56,639 nucleotides of DNA from Bacteroidales bacterium (GTDB lineage: Bacteria > Bacteroidota > Bacteroidia > Bacteroidales > UBA3824). Positions 43,861-52,128 of the stretch are shown here, piece after piece. The position numbers and the translations under genes were made by a program. The notes beneath the pieces were generated by a model that was not told the origin of the DNA, searched no databases, and saw nothing but the letters and a program-made list of their open reading frames with translations. The stretch lies in NCBI GenBank assembly GCA_017535325.1, contig JAFXUC010000067.1:1-56639 (forward strand). Reading direction: 5' to 3'. The number at the start of each line of letters is the position of its first letter. The first letter of the stretch is position 1.

Positions 43861-44949
43861 TTATACTTTTGCCGATAATGTAAAATTAACTGTATTTTCG
43901 TTGTTTTCTTCAAACATATAATCCATTTTTTCGCTGCTTTCGCGGGCTATGTCAATAAGACCAAGCCCCGAAAGGATGGTTTCGTCGCTGTGTCCGTTGC
44001 GCAAAATCATCTTGTAATATTCGTCCAAATCCTGTTTGTCTTTGGAGTTGAGACTCTCGATATAGGCTTTGAGTTTTTCCTTTCCGTCTTTTGCTATGCG
44101 GTTTGTCGCGCTTATCGAAAACGCCCCTTCGTCATAACCGAACGAAAACAAGCCCGTGTGTCTGCCGTCCGGATCGGGTTCGGCATGTTTGGCGATATTT
44201 TGAAGCATTTCAACCAAAATGTGGTAAACCGTCTTTTGCGTTCTAACGGAATTTTCCCCGAAATTATTTTGTGCCATGGAGAGAATCGGATTTATCGCGC
44301 TGCGGTTGAAGTCGCCTTTCATCGCGATAAATTTTTTGTTGTTTTCCATTATAGCCTTTATCTCTTTTGCGTGCGAAACTCCGATTGAAGGCGAAGTGTC
44401 GCTTGAATCGTCTTTTAACCGCAACTGGAAATAAAAAAACGACCTTTCGGGACTTAATTCCACAAAATCGAAATCAAGTTTTTCCTTGGTTTTTCTTACC
44501 ATTTCCATAAAGCCGAGTCCCGCGCCGCCCTGCTGCGAAATCTTTTTGTTTTGAAGCGTTTCCAAAAACAGTTTTTTCAAGTCTTCCGCAGTAAGAGAGT
44601 TCACTCTTTCGAGTTTTGCGCGTGTGGAGGCAATGTTTTCGTTGTTGACAAAGTTGCCGGTGGTAACGTAGTAACTGCCGGCTGTTTTTCTGACAATGAA
44701 AATCTCGCCCGAAGTCTCGTTCTCTTTTCTGCCCAAAACTCCGTAGCGCAAAATGTTCTGAAAACTTTCAATCATCAGAAACGACATCTTGTTTTTTTTG
44801 CCTTCCGTGTCCGAAGCAAGGGTCATGTGCCCTTTTAAAATTTCGGTCGCAAAGCCCAAAACCGAGTTGTCAAATTTACCTAAGTATATGAAACTCAGTT
44901 CGTCATCTTTCAATTTTTCCGCAAGCAGCGGGTTTGTATTATCAGTCAT
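43861..44949 (-). CDS. Tandem SiaB-SiaB fusion protein (two DUF6272 domains)
   Basis: 362 residues, about twice the single-domain protein at 31406-32002. Half 1 (~1-180) has an N-box-like MIESFQNILRYG and GGAGLGFMEMVRKT. Half 2 (~190-362) has VYHILVEMLQNIAKHAEP and SGLGLIDIARESSEK. Both halves keep the Asn of the N box, and the glycine loop of the second is closer to canonical GLGL. Family members are ATP-dependent kinases of SiaC, whose gene follows directly. The fusion may be an internal dimer, or one half may have become regulatory. It is divergent from the T9SS type B gene. Confidence 0.82.
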   Translation of the reverse strand: MTDNTNPLLAEKLKDDELSFIYLGKFDNSVLGFATEILKGHMTLASDTEGKKNKMSFLMIESFQNILRYGVLGRKENETSGEIFIVRKTAGSYYVTTGNFVNNENIASTRAKLERVNSLTAEDLKKLFLETLQNKKISQQGGAGLGFMEMVRKTKEKLDFDFVELSPERSFFYFQLRLKDDSSDTSPSIGVSHAKEIKAIMENNKKFIAMKGDFNRSAINPILSMAQNNFGENSVRTQKTVYHILVEMLQNIAKHAEPDPDGRHTGLFSFGYDEGAFSISATNRIAKDGKEKLKAYIESLNSKDKQDLDEYYKMILRNGHSDETILSGLGLIDIARESSEKMDYMFEENNENTVNFTLSAKV

Positions 44950-45007
44950 AATTAATTTTTTTCCTGTTAAATTTTGTTTAATGGCGGCATAAAAATAAAA
45001 AATTCAT

Positions 45008-45015
45008 TACTTTTG
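45008..45015 (+). promoter_or_regulatory. -7 promoter element of the type B T9SS protein gene
   Basis: TACTTTTG with predicted start near 45022, ~23 bases before the ATG at 45045. No TTTG at ideal spacing. Confidence 0.42.
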
Positions 45016-45044
45016 TGAAAACTTTTTTACAATTTTTTTTTCAA

Positions 45045-47678
45045 ATGAGACTTTTTTTTAAAACGCTACTGTTGCTTGTAGTAATGTTAAGTGTTGTAAA
45101 TCAGAGTTTTGCGACGCATAACAGAGCCGGAGAAATTGTTTATCAACATATCTCCGGATACAAGTATAAAATCATTATTTACACCTATTGTTACACACAA
45201 ACCGAGGCTGACAGGGACGAACTTGAACTTGACTGCGGCGACGGCTCGGACAAAATGACGCTGCCGAGAATTTCAAAAACCTATTTTGACAACGAAGACG
45301 TTATGTCTTTCAGTTATTTGTGCAAAAATGTTTACGAGGGCGAGCATACGTTTTCCGGTCCGGGGACGTATATCCTTTATATGGAAGACCCCAACCGAAA
45401 CGACGGTGTCAACAACATTCCAAATTCCGTAAACGTGGTTTTTGCCTTGAAAACCACTCTGATAATCAATCCGGTAACGGGCGACAACTCGTCTCCTGTG
45501 CTTCTTAATTCGCCGATGGACAAGGCGGCTTTGAACAAAACTTTTGTCCACAATCCCGGCGCATACGACCCCGACGGCGACAGTCTTTCTTACAAAATCG
45601 GTATATGTCTTCAACAGGACGCTCAGGAAATCGTCGGATATTCCCTGCCGCCGGTTACAGACAGCATTTATGTCAACCCCGTAACGGGCGATTTTGTCTG
45701 GGAAAAACCTGCAAAAACCGGCGTTTATAACGTCGCAATGATAATCGAGGAATGGAGAAACGGCATGAAAATCGGTCAGATGTTAAGGGATATTCAGGTT
45801 GAGGTTATTGACACCGACAATCACAGTCCTGAAATTAAAGATAACGCAAGTCATTGTGTGGTAGCCGATTCGCTGCTCTCGTTTGAGGTCTCGGCAACAG
45901 ACCCTGACGGCGACAGACTTCAAATGTCTGCCTCCGGCGGACCGTTTGTGATGGAAGACTCTCCGGCAACCTTTACCGTCAACTCCTCATGGGCAAAACG
46001 TCCCGTCGGAGTTTTTGAGTGGCAGACCACGAGAAATCATATCAGGCGTCTCTCGTATGATGTTTTGATAAAGGTTGTTGACGACGACCTTAAAGTGCCT
46101 CTTACTTCTTATAAACAGGTGCAGGTCAAGGTGATAGCACCGGCACCGGAAATTACGGATTTGAAACCGACCAACAGCACCATCACCGTAACTTGGAACA
46201 AGGGCGGTAACGAAAACGCTGTCGGTTATTATCTTTACCGTACCAACAAACCGGATTATTACAAGCCCGGACAATGTGAGACCGGCCTGCCCGAAAACAC
46301 CGTTTACGAACTTATCGCCCAAATCAAAAATCCGGAAGACACCGTTTTTACAGACTCTGACAACGGACACGGTTTGCCAAACGGTTTTGCGTATTCTTAC
46401 AGGGTAACGGCGTATTTTGCCGACGGTGCTGAAAGTATTGTTTCCAAACCCCGTTCAGCAATGCTCTCGCGCGGAATTGTGGCTATTACAAAAGCCTCCG
46501 TCAATTATACCGACAAAGAAAAAGGCTCTGTTGTTTTGGAATGGGTAAAGCCCGAAAACATTGACACTATTTCGGTTCCGCCGCCTTATTTTTACGAGAT
46601 TTTCATCGCGCACGACCAGGAGGGCGGTATAGACAGAGGCGTTTTTCACAATCCTGTCATCATTCCGAATATAGATTCGGTAAGCATGAACGATGAAAAT
46701 ATAAATACGGAAGACGGCGGAACGCTTTACAAAATGTGCTTTGTCAACAAAGACCAGTCCTCAGGCGAATACAGCGGAATCGGTTCGGCTTCCATGGCAT
46801 CAACCGTCTACTTGAAACTTACCGCAACGGACAGAAAAATTATCGTAGACCATGTCTGCGACGTGCCGTGGCAAAACGACACTTTCGTAATTTACCGCAA
46901 AGACCCGGACAAAACAACGTTTGACTCCATAGGATATTCTCTTACAGGAAGTTACGTCGATTATAATGTCGTTAACGGTCAGCGTTACGGTTATAAAATG
47001 AAAACTATCGGCTATTATTCCGCGCCCGAACTTCCGACGCATATCGAAAACTTTTCGCAGGAGGCTTACGCAATGCCGCTCGACACTATTCCGCCGTGCG
47101 TGTCAACCAACGTAAAATCCTTCTGTACAGAGGCTTACAACTATATCACTTGGAAACCCGATACGGCTTGCGGTTTGGGAATAGAAAAATATTTTCTGTA
47201 TTATTCCGAAACCTTAAACGGAGAACTCAGGGTCTTGGAAGAGTTTACTCCGGAAGTAACCTCTTATCAGCATTATCCTGAACTCGGAATGGCTGGCTGT
47301 TACGCTGTTGCGGCTCAGGATTCGGCGGGAAACAAAAGCAAGGTTCAGGAGAGAGTCTGCGTTGACCAGTGCGATTATTACCGCCTGCCCAACGTCTTTA
47401 CTCCTAACGGCGACGGCAAAAACGATTTGTTTCACCCGTATCCTTACCAGTTTGTAGACCATATCGAGATGACCATAACCGACCGCTGGGGAAAAGAGGT
47501 CTTTACGACCACCGACCCCGACATCAACTGGGACGCAACTGACAAGTCAAGCGGACAACTGCTTGCCGACGGCGTTTATTTTTACCGTTGCACCGTTTAC
47601 GAACACCGTCTGACGGGCTTGGAAACAAGGGAACTGACAGGTTATATAACTATTTTTTCAAAGAAAACTAAAAATTAA
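45045..47678 (+). CDS. Surface protein with FN3 domain and type B T9SS (gliding-motility C-terminal) domain
   Basis: 877 residues. An ATG at 45045 gives a normal signal peptide (LLLLVVMLSVVNQSFA); a GTG at 45015 is inside the predicted promoter and rejected. The mature start THNRAGEIVYQHI is typical of this family. Cadherin-like Ca-binding repeats (DPDGDSLSY, DPDGDRLQM), an FN3-like domain (~375-480) and a type B sorting domain (~790-877, FTPNGDGKNDLFHPYPY and LLADGVYFYRCTVYE) follow. Type B domains direct export by T9SS and surface attachment. The genome must therefore encode a T9SS. It lies beside the Sia operon, on the opposite strand. Confidence 0.9.
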   Translation: MRLFFKTLLLLVVMLSVVNQSFATHNRAGEIVYQHISGYKYKIIIYTYCYTQTEADRDELELDCGDGSDKMTLPRISKTYFDNEDVMSFSYLCKNVYEGEHTFSGPGTYILYMEDPNRNDGVNNIPNSVNVVFALKTTLIINPVTGDNSSPVLLNSPMDKAALNKTFVHNPGAYDPDGDSLSYKIGICLQQDAQEIVGYSLPPVTDSIYVNPVTGDFVWEKPAKTGVYNVAMIIEEWRNGMKIGQMLRDIQVEVIDTDNHSPEIKDNASHCVVADSLLSFEVSATDPDGDRLQMSASGGPFVMEDSPATFTVNSSWAKRPVGVFEWQTTRNHIRRLSYDVLIKVVDDDLKVPLTSYKQVQVKVIAPAPEITDLKPTNSTITVTWNKGGNENAVGYYLYRTNKPDYYKPGQCETGLPENTVYELIAQIKNPEDTVFTDSDNGHGLPNGFAYSYRVTAYFADGAESIVSKPRSAMLSRGIVAITKASVNYTDKEKGSVVLEWVKPENIDTISVPPPYFYEIFIAHDQEGGIDRGVFHNPVIIPNIDSVSMNDENINTEDGGTLYKMCFVNKDQSSGEYSGIGSASMASTVYLKLTATDRKIIVDHVCDVPWQNDTFVIYRKDPDKTTFDSIGYSLTGSYVDYNVVNGQRYGYKMKTIGYYSAPELPTHIENFSQEAYAMPLDTIPPCVSTNVKSFCTEAYNYITWKPDTACGLGIEKYFLYYSETLNGELRVLEEFTPEVTSYQHYPELGMAGCYAVAAQDSAGNKSKVQERVCVDQCDYYRLPNVFTPNGDGKNDLFHPYPYQFVDHIEMTITDRWGKEVFTTTDPDINWDATDKSSGQLLADGVYFYRCTVYEHRLTGLETRELTGYITIFSKKTKN

Positions 47679-47686
47679 AGAAAACT

Positions 47687-48466
47687 ATGAAACATTTTTT
47701 GTTTGTTTTGCTGCTTGCGGCGGGTTTGTCTGTTTCGGCTCAGGACAGAACGGAACTCGTTAACATAGAGTATCTTATAAACAACGGCAGGGGAGAGAAA
47801 GTTTATCAGGATTTGTGCGGAATCTTGAAAAAATACCCAAGGGAAGACAAGGCGTATTTTTTGAGGGCAAAATATTATTTTTTGACCTCAAATCACAAAG
47901 CCGCGCTTCAAGACATTGATTTCGCGCTCAAATACCGCTTCAACAACGCCGTTTATCACGATTTAAAGGGCGAAATACTTATGCTTGCCAAAAAATATTT
48001 TCAGGCGGGAATGAGTTTTGAAACGGCTTTTAAGACGGATACTCTTTTGTCGGAATGCCGTTACAAAGCCGCAAAAGCATATTTAAACGCGCAAAAATTC
48101 GACAAGGCCGAAAACGTTCTGAAAAATTTTGCCGGCAGCGATTCTTCAAAACTGCTTTTGGCGGAAATATATTCTGAAAACGGGGACGTGATTCCGGCAC
48201 TCAAAACGGTTAACACGGTAGAAAAAAAATCCGCCGGATTTTACCGTTTGAGGGGCATAATTTACTGTAAGGCAGAGATGTACGAAGAAAGCATAACCGA
48301 TTTGAACTCCGCTTTGGATTTAGACCCGTCTTTGACGGACATTTATCTCTGGCGCGGGCTGTCGTATTATTTTTCCGGACAGAAACAAAACGCTGAACAG
48401 GACTGGAATACGGCTTTGAAATTCAGACATTTTAAGGCTAACGATTATTTAGAAAAATACCGATAG
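47687..48466 (+). CDS. Secreted tetratricopeptide-repeat protein
   Basis: 259 residues with a signal peptide (LFVLLLAAGLSVSAQ) and five or six TPR-like helices pairs, for example KAYFLRAKYYFLTSNHKAALQDIDFALKY split across repeats, and ESITDLNSALDLDPSLTDIY near the end. TPR proteins act as scaffolds in secretion or envelope assembly. It begins 8 bases after the type B T9SS gene and ends one base before ybbR, so it lies in a tight operon of mixed functions. The partner is unknown. Confidence 0.8.
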   Translation: MKHFLFVLLLAAGLSVSAQDRTELVNIEYLINNGRGEKVYQDLCGILKKYPREDKAYFLRAKYYFLTSNHKAALQDIDFALKYRFNNAVYHDLKGEILMLAKKYFQAGMSFETAFKTDTLLSECRYKAAKAYLNAQKFDKAENVLKNFAGSDSSKLLLAEIYSENGDVIPALKTVNTVEKKSAGFYRLRGIIYCKAEMYEESITDLNSALDLDPSLTDIYLWRGLSYYFSGQKQNAEQDWNTALKFRHFKANDYLEKYR

Positions 48467-48467
48467 A

Positions 48468-49499
48468 ATGACACCGATAAACAGATTTTGGCGGAAAACG
48501 AGGATTTTTTTCCTGCGGCTGCGTTACAAGCGCATAAATCCGAGGCTTATGGTTTACCTTGTGATGGTGATAATTTCTTCCCTTTTGTGGTTTTTCAACA
48601 AGACGGGAAGCACTGTCAACACGGTGGCGGATTACCGTGTAGAGTATTACGGACTGCCTAAAAATCATTATCTTTTGCCGGGACTTACAACCGAAATGCT
48701 GCATTTGACGGTTTCTGCCAAGGGGTCGTTTTTTTTGACGCTCTCCAATCAGTTGCCGCCGCTCAGAATAGATCTTTCAAAACTTGACATAAGGCAGTTT
48801 CCCGACACGGATTCTTCGTTGAAGTTTGTTACGAACGACGATTTGCGTGCGCTTATTGAGGCGCAGTTGCCCTCTGACTGCAAATGTCTTGCGGTAAAAC
48901 CCGACACTATAAAACTCGATTTCGGACGCTCGGCGATGAAAAAAGTGCCTGTGGTTTTGGATTACGACATCACTTTTGAAAAGCAGTACAGGTTTAAGGA
49001 AGAACCGGTTTTGCAGCCTGACAGCGTGGAAATTTCAGGCTCGGTAAACATCACGGATTCAATCCACTGCATCAAGACCGAAAAAGTGGAGGTCTCCGGC
49101 TTGAAAGAATCGTTTTCGCAAAAAGTAAAACTCTTAGTGCCGAAAGACATTTTTTGTAACCTGAACTTGTCGCAGGCGGATTTTTTTGTGGAAAAATTTA
49201 CTTCCAACACGGTGGAAGTTCCAGTGCGCTGCATTAACGTTCCCGATTCGGTGAAGTTGAGAATTTTCCCGCAAAACATAACGCTGAAATACAATATCGG
49301 TTGGGATAATTTCAACAGTGTTTCAAAGGAAATGTTTGTTGCAACCGTTGATTATAAGGAACTTGACGTTGTAAAAAAGCCAAAATTCCTTACCGTTAAA
49401 CTGTTGAAATATCCTGAGGCTTTCGGGGTAACAAACATCAGTTTTATGCCCGAAGGCGTGGAATTTTTGGTGGAAAAAAAGGAGGCGGCAGAAGAATGA
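48468..49499 (+). CDS. YbbR-like domain protein
   Basis: 343 residues. One N-terminal membrane helix (~27-45, LMVYLVMVIISSLLWFFN) is followed by YbbR-type beta-rich domains, with VNTVADYRVEYYGLPKNH at the start and VPVVLDYDITFEKQYRF later. In Bacteroidetes ybbR commonly precedes coaE, as here; the ATG of coaE overlaps its stop. YbbR proteins are membrane-linked and in Firmicutes (CdaR) regulate c-di-AMP synthase, but no cdaA gene is adjacent, so the role is uncertain. Confidence 0.82.
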   Translation: MTPINRFWRKTRIFFLRLRYKRINPRLMVYLVMVIISSLLWFFNKTGSTVNTVADYRVEYYGLPKNHYLLPGLTTEMLHLTVSAKGSFFLTLSNQLPPLRIDLSKLDIRQFPDTDSSLKFVTNDDLRALIEAQLPSDCKCLAVKPDTIKLDFGRSAMKKVPVVLDYDITFEKQYRFKEEPVLQPDSVEISGSVNITDSIHCIKTEKVEVSGLKESFSQKVKLLVPKDIFCNLNLSQADFFVEKFTSNTVEVPVRCINVPDSVKLRIFPQNITLKYNIGWDNFNSVSKEMFVATVDYKELDVVKKPKFLTVKLLKYPEAFGVTNISFMPEGVEFLVEKKEAAEE

Positions 49500-50083
49500 T
49501 AAAGATTGGTCTTACGGGCGGAATCGGCAGCGGAAAAACCACTGTTTCAAAAATTTTTGAAAAATTCGGCGGCGCGGTTTTCACTTCTGATTTGCGTGCC
49601 AAAATTATTCAAAACGAAAATCCGAAGGCGGTTTCCGCAATTAAAAACCTTTTCGGAGACGATATTTATTCCGGCGGCGTTTTGGACAGAAAGCGCGTGG
49701 CGGACATCGTTTTCAACGATTCTGAGGCTTTGAAAAAACTTAACGGAATTGTTCATCCGTTGGTTTTTGAGGATTTTAACGGCTTTTGCGCCGCACATTC
49801 CGACAAAAGATTTGTGGTTTTGGAAAGTGCGGTTTTGGTGGAAAGCGGCTTTTTTAGGTTTGCGGATTTTTCGGTTTTGGTTTCGGCGGATTTTTCTCTC
49901 AGGGTTGGCCGCGTGATGGAAAGGGACGGCATTTCAAGGGAAAAAGTTTTGGAGAGAATCAAAAATCAACTTTCAGAATCCGAGGTCAGAGGCAACTGTA
50001 AATATGAGGTTGTTAACAACGACATTCAGACAGTAGAAAGTCAGGTGAAAGAGATTTTGCGGCAAAATAATTTGCTTTTTTGA
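49496..50083 (+). CDS. coaE: Dephospho-CoA kinase
   Basis: 195 residues with the P-loop GLTGGIGSGKTT (residues ~5-16), FTSDLRAK near residue 32, and the CoA-binding LNGIVHPLVFEDF segment. The usual IDAD motif reads FTSD, a known kind of variation. CoaE makes the last step of coenzyme A synthesis by phosphorylating the 3'-hydroxyl of dephospho-CoA. It is translated with ybbR through a 4-base overlap. Length is normal and the active site looks complete. Confidence 0.93.
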   Translation: MIKIGLTGGIGSGKTTVSKIFEKFGGAVFTSDLRAKIIQNENPKAVSAIKNLFGDDIYSGGVLDRKRVADIVFNDSEALKKLNGIVHPLVFEDFNGFCAAHSDKRFVVLESAVLVESGFFRFADFSVLVSADFSLRVGRVMERDGISREKVLERIKNQLSESEVRGNCKYEVVNNDIQTVESQVKEILRQNNLLF

Positions 50084-50102
50084 TGAAACATTTTTATTTT
50101 TG
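50071..50102 (+). promoter_or_regulatory. Promoter of the small lipoprotein gene
   Basis: TTTG (50071-50074), 20-base spacer, TATTTTTG (50095-50102): full consensus, overlapping the 3' end of coaE. Predicted start near 50109, about 39 bases before the ATG. Confidence 0.65.
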
Positions 50103-50147
50103 CTACGTTATTAATAATATGTGTAACCATAAAAACAGACATTAATC

Positions 50148-50756
50148 ATGAAAAAGTTTTTTTATTTGTTTCTTATAGGCGGGCTCATGCTGAGTTCTTG
50201 CGAATTGGAGGATGAAAATAATCCTAATGGCGGCGGTAATGACGGCGGCGGCGGAAATAATAATCAGACGGAAGAAGGTTTGGTTCAGCCGTTTAACGTG
50301 TCGCTGAGTTATACTTCAACTTCGCTTACCGCTATGTCGGCTTTTGACGCTGATGATTTGAAAACTGTGGGTGTAAGTAATTCTGCTGCTGATGTTTGCT
50401 TGGGCTGGCAGAATAATTACGGATATTTTATGTCGTCTCCTAACGGCAGTTTGATTAAGGAGTGTTATAGTTTTAACGATTTGACTTTGATAAATTCAAA
50501 TTCAACTACGGTTGCTAATTTGGGTCAGGTTTCTTTGTCAAATTATGACGATGCAAGCGAGTTGAAATCCTTGTCTGTATCTTCGGGCAGTATTTCTGAT
50601 TTGTCGGGCAAAAATCAGGTTCTTGTCAGCAGCGGCGATGTTATTGCTTTTCAAAAAGGCAATGTAAAGGGTGTCGGACAAGTTACCGGACTTAGCAAAG
50701 TTACCAAAAAAATTACTTTCAAGGGTTATGTTTATAATCCTTCGGCGGCAAAATAA
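50148..50756 (+). CDS. Small lipoprotein with Gly/Asn-rich linker
   Basis: 202 residues. Signal and lipobox are MLSSC (Cys18). An acidic, Gly/Asn-rich spacer (~20-42) follows, then a beta-rich domain with many Ser and Thr residues (~45-200). I do not recognise a family. It has its own consensus promoter and stands apart from its neighbours. The spacer suggests display on the outside of the cell, as in many Bacteroidetes surface lipoproteins. Confidence 0.72.
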   Translation: MKKFFYLFLIGGLMLSSCELEDENNPNGGGNDGGGGNNNQTEEGLVQPFNVSLSYTSTSLTAMSAFDADDLKTVGVSNSAADVCLGWQNNYGYFMSSPNGSLIKECYSFNDLTLINSNSTTVANLGQVSLSNYDDASELKSLSVSSGSISDLSGKNQVLVSSGDVIAFQKGNVKGVGQVTGLSKVTKKITFKGYVYNPSAAK

Positions 50757-50778
50757 TTTTGCGAATTATGTTTCCAAA

Positions 50779-50823
50779 ACCCCGGAGGGGTGATATATAA
50801 TAGCCGTGGGTGTAAACCCACGG
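50779..50823. repeat. REP-like double hairpin in an intergenic region
   Basis: ACCCC-GGA-GGGGT (50779-50791) is followed 12 bases later by CCGTGGGT-GTAA-ACCCACGG (50804-50823). The second hairpin has eight perfect pairs. Two short GC-rich hairpins in an AT-rich gap look like a dispersed repeat unit; no second copy lies in this window. Confidence 0.6.
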
Positions 50824-50863
50824 TAACTAATTCCAATAATAAAAAACAAGAAAATAAAAAATA

Positions 50864-51415
50864 ATGAAAAAAGTCTATATCTTTTTGGCTGAGGGTTTTG
50901 AAACGATTGAAGCCTTGGGCGCATACGATGTGTTTTGCAGAGGCGGTCTCGATGTTAAAACCGTGTCTATCAACAACAAAAAACAAGTTTCTGCCTCCAA
51001 CAAAATAAAAGTTGAGGCTGACAAACTGATTTTGGAAATCAAGGATTTTTCCGATGCGGATTTGCTTTATCTGCCGGGCGGTTATCCGGGTTACGAAAAC
51101 TTGGCAAAAGATGCAACTGTCGGCAGCATTATTAAAAAGCATTACGAGGAAGGAAAACTTTTGGCTGCGATTTGCGGTGCGCCGACGGTTTTGTTGAAAA
51201 ACAGAATCGGTTTCGGCAAAAAAGTTACCTCACATTCCTGCTGCAAAGACGAAATGTCGGCAAATTATGTTTACACCGGCAAGCCGGTAGAAGAGGACGG
51301 AAACATTTTGACCTCAATCGGCGCGGGACATTCCGTAGATTTTGCAATCCGTCTTGTAGAAATTCTTGAAGGAGAAAAAGCCGTAGAAAAGATAAAAAGC
51401 GGAATGGAATTGTGA
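50864..51415 (+). CDS. DJ-1/PfpI family protein
   Basis: 183 residues with the nucleophile elbow AAICGAPTVL (Cys104) and the companion Glu16 (EGFETIEAL). DJ-1 proteins are linked to oxidative stress, glyoxal handling or chaperoning; exact activity varies. Its stop overlaps the GTG start of the MbnP-like gene (GTGA, 51412-51415), so it is co-translated with the MbnP/MbnH-like pair, which hints at a role in redox or copper stress. Confidence 0.9.
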   Translation: MKKVYIFLAEGFETIEALGAYDVFCRGGLDVKTVSINNKKQVSASNKIKVEADKLILEIKDFSDADLLYLPGGYPGYENLAKDATVGSIIKKHYEEGKLLAAICGAPTVLLKNRIGFGKKVTSHSCCKDEMSANYVYTGKPVEEDGNILTSIGAGHSVDFAIRLVEILEGEKAVEKIKSGMEL

Positions 51416-52128
51416 AAAAAATAGTTTGTTTATTGGGTTTATTGTTATGCTTTCAGCGGTCTTTTGCACAAGATAAAGTTGTCTTTACTTTTTCGTGGGC
51501 GGGAGAAACGCTGAGGCTTAACGAAATGATTTATAAATCCAAGCGCGGTTTGACTTATCAAGTCGCTCAAAGTCAGTATTTTGTCTCTGATTTTTCTATT
51601 GTTTACAAGGATAAGACCGTAAAAAAAATAGAAAAATCGGTGCATTATGTTGACGTAGAAATTCCTAATACTTTGCAGTGGGTTCCATCCGATGATTTTT
51701 CGCTTAAAGACGCTGACAGCATTGAATTTACATTCGGTCTTGACGCCAAAGAAAACCGCAGTTACAGGTTTAAAAATCCTCCGGAAAACCTGATGTTTTG
51801 GCCTGACTATCTCGGCGGCGGTTATCATTACATGAAGACAAATATTCTTTATTTAGACACGGAAAACAAAATCAATGCGTTTAATTGTCATATCGGACGC
51901 GGACAGGTTTATAATTCTGTCGGCGAGCCGGTTGAATATATTGACAACGATTTCCGCGTAAAAATTCCCGTTAAAAAACAGGGAAATTCTGCTGTCATAA
52001 ACCTTGACATTCAGACAATGTTTGACTATCCTAATGCGGAACTTTTCACTGATTATCACGGCATTATGAACAATCAGAAGGCGATGAAAACGTTTTCGGA
52101 AAATATCAAAGCCGCTTTTGAAAAATGA
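51412..52128 (+). CDS. MbnP-like copper-binding periplasmic protein
   Basis: 238 residues starting with GTG, which gives a clear signal peptide (KKIVCLLGLLLCFQRSFAQ). The fold is beta-rich, with ENLMFWPDYLGGGYHYMK (~120-138) that fits MbnP proteins, and other conserved Tyr/Trp residues (DSIEFTFGLD). Known MbnP proteins bind copper after their Trp is converted to kynurenine by the di-haem enzyme MbnH. The MbnH-like gene overlaps its 3' end by four bases. Copper handling is likely; the metal-binding residues themselves are inferred. Confidence 0.72.
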   Translation: MKKIVCLLGLLLCFQRSFAQDKVVFTFSWAGETLRLNEMIYKSKRGLTYQVAQSQYFVSDFSIVYKDKTVKKIEKSVHYVDVEIPNTLQWVPSDDFSLKDADSIEFTFGLDAKENRSYRFKNPPENLMFWPDYLGGGYHYMKTNILYLDTENKINAFNCHIGRGQVYNSVGEPVEYIDNDFRVKIPVKKQGNSAVINLDIQTMFDYPNAELFTDYHGIMNNQKAMKTFSENIKAAFEK

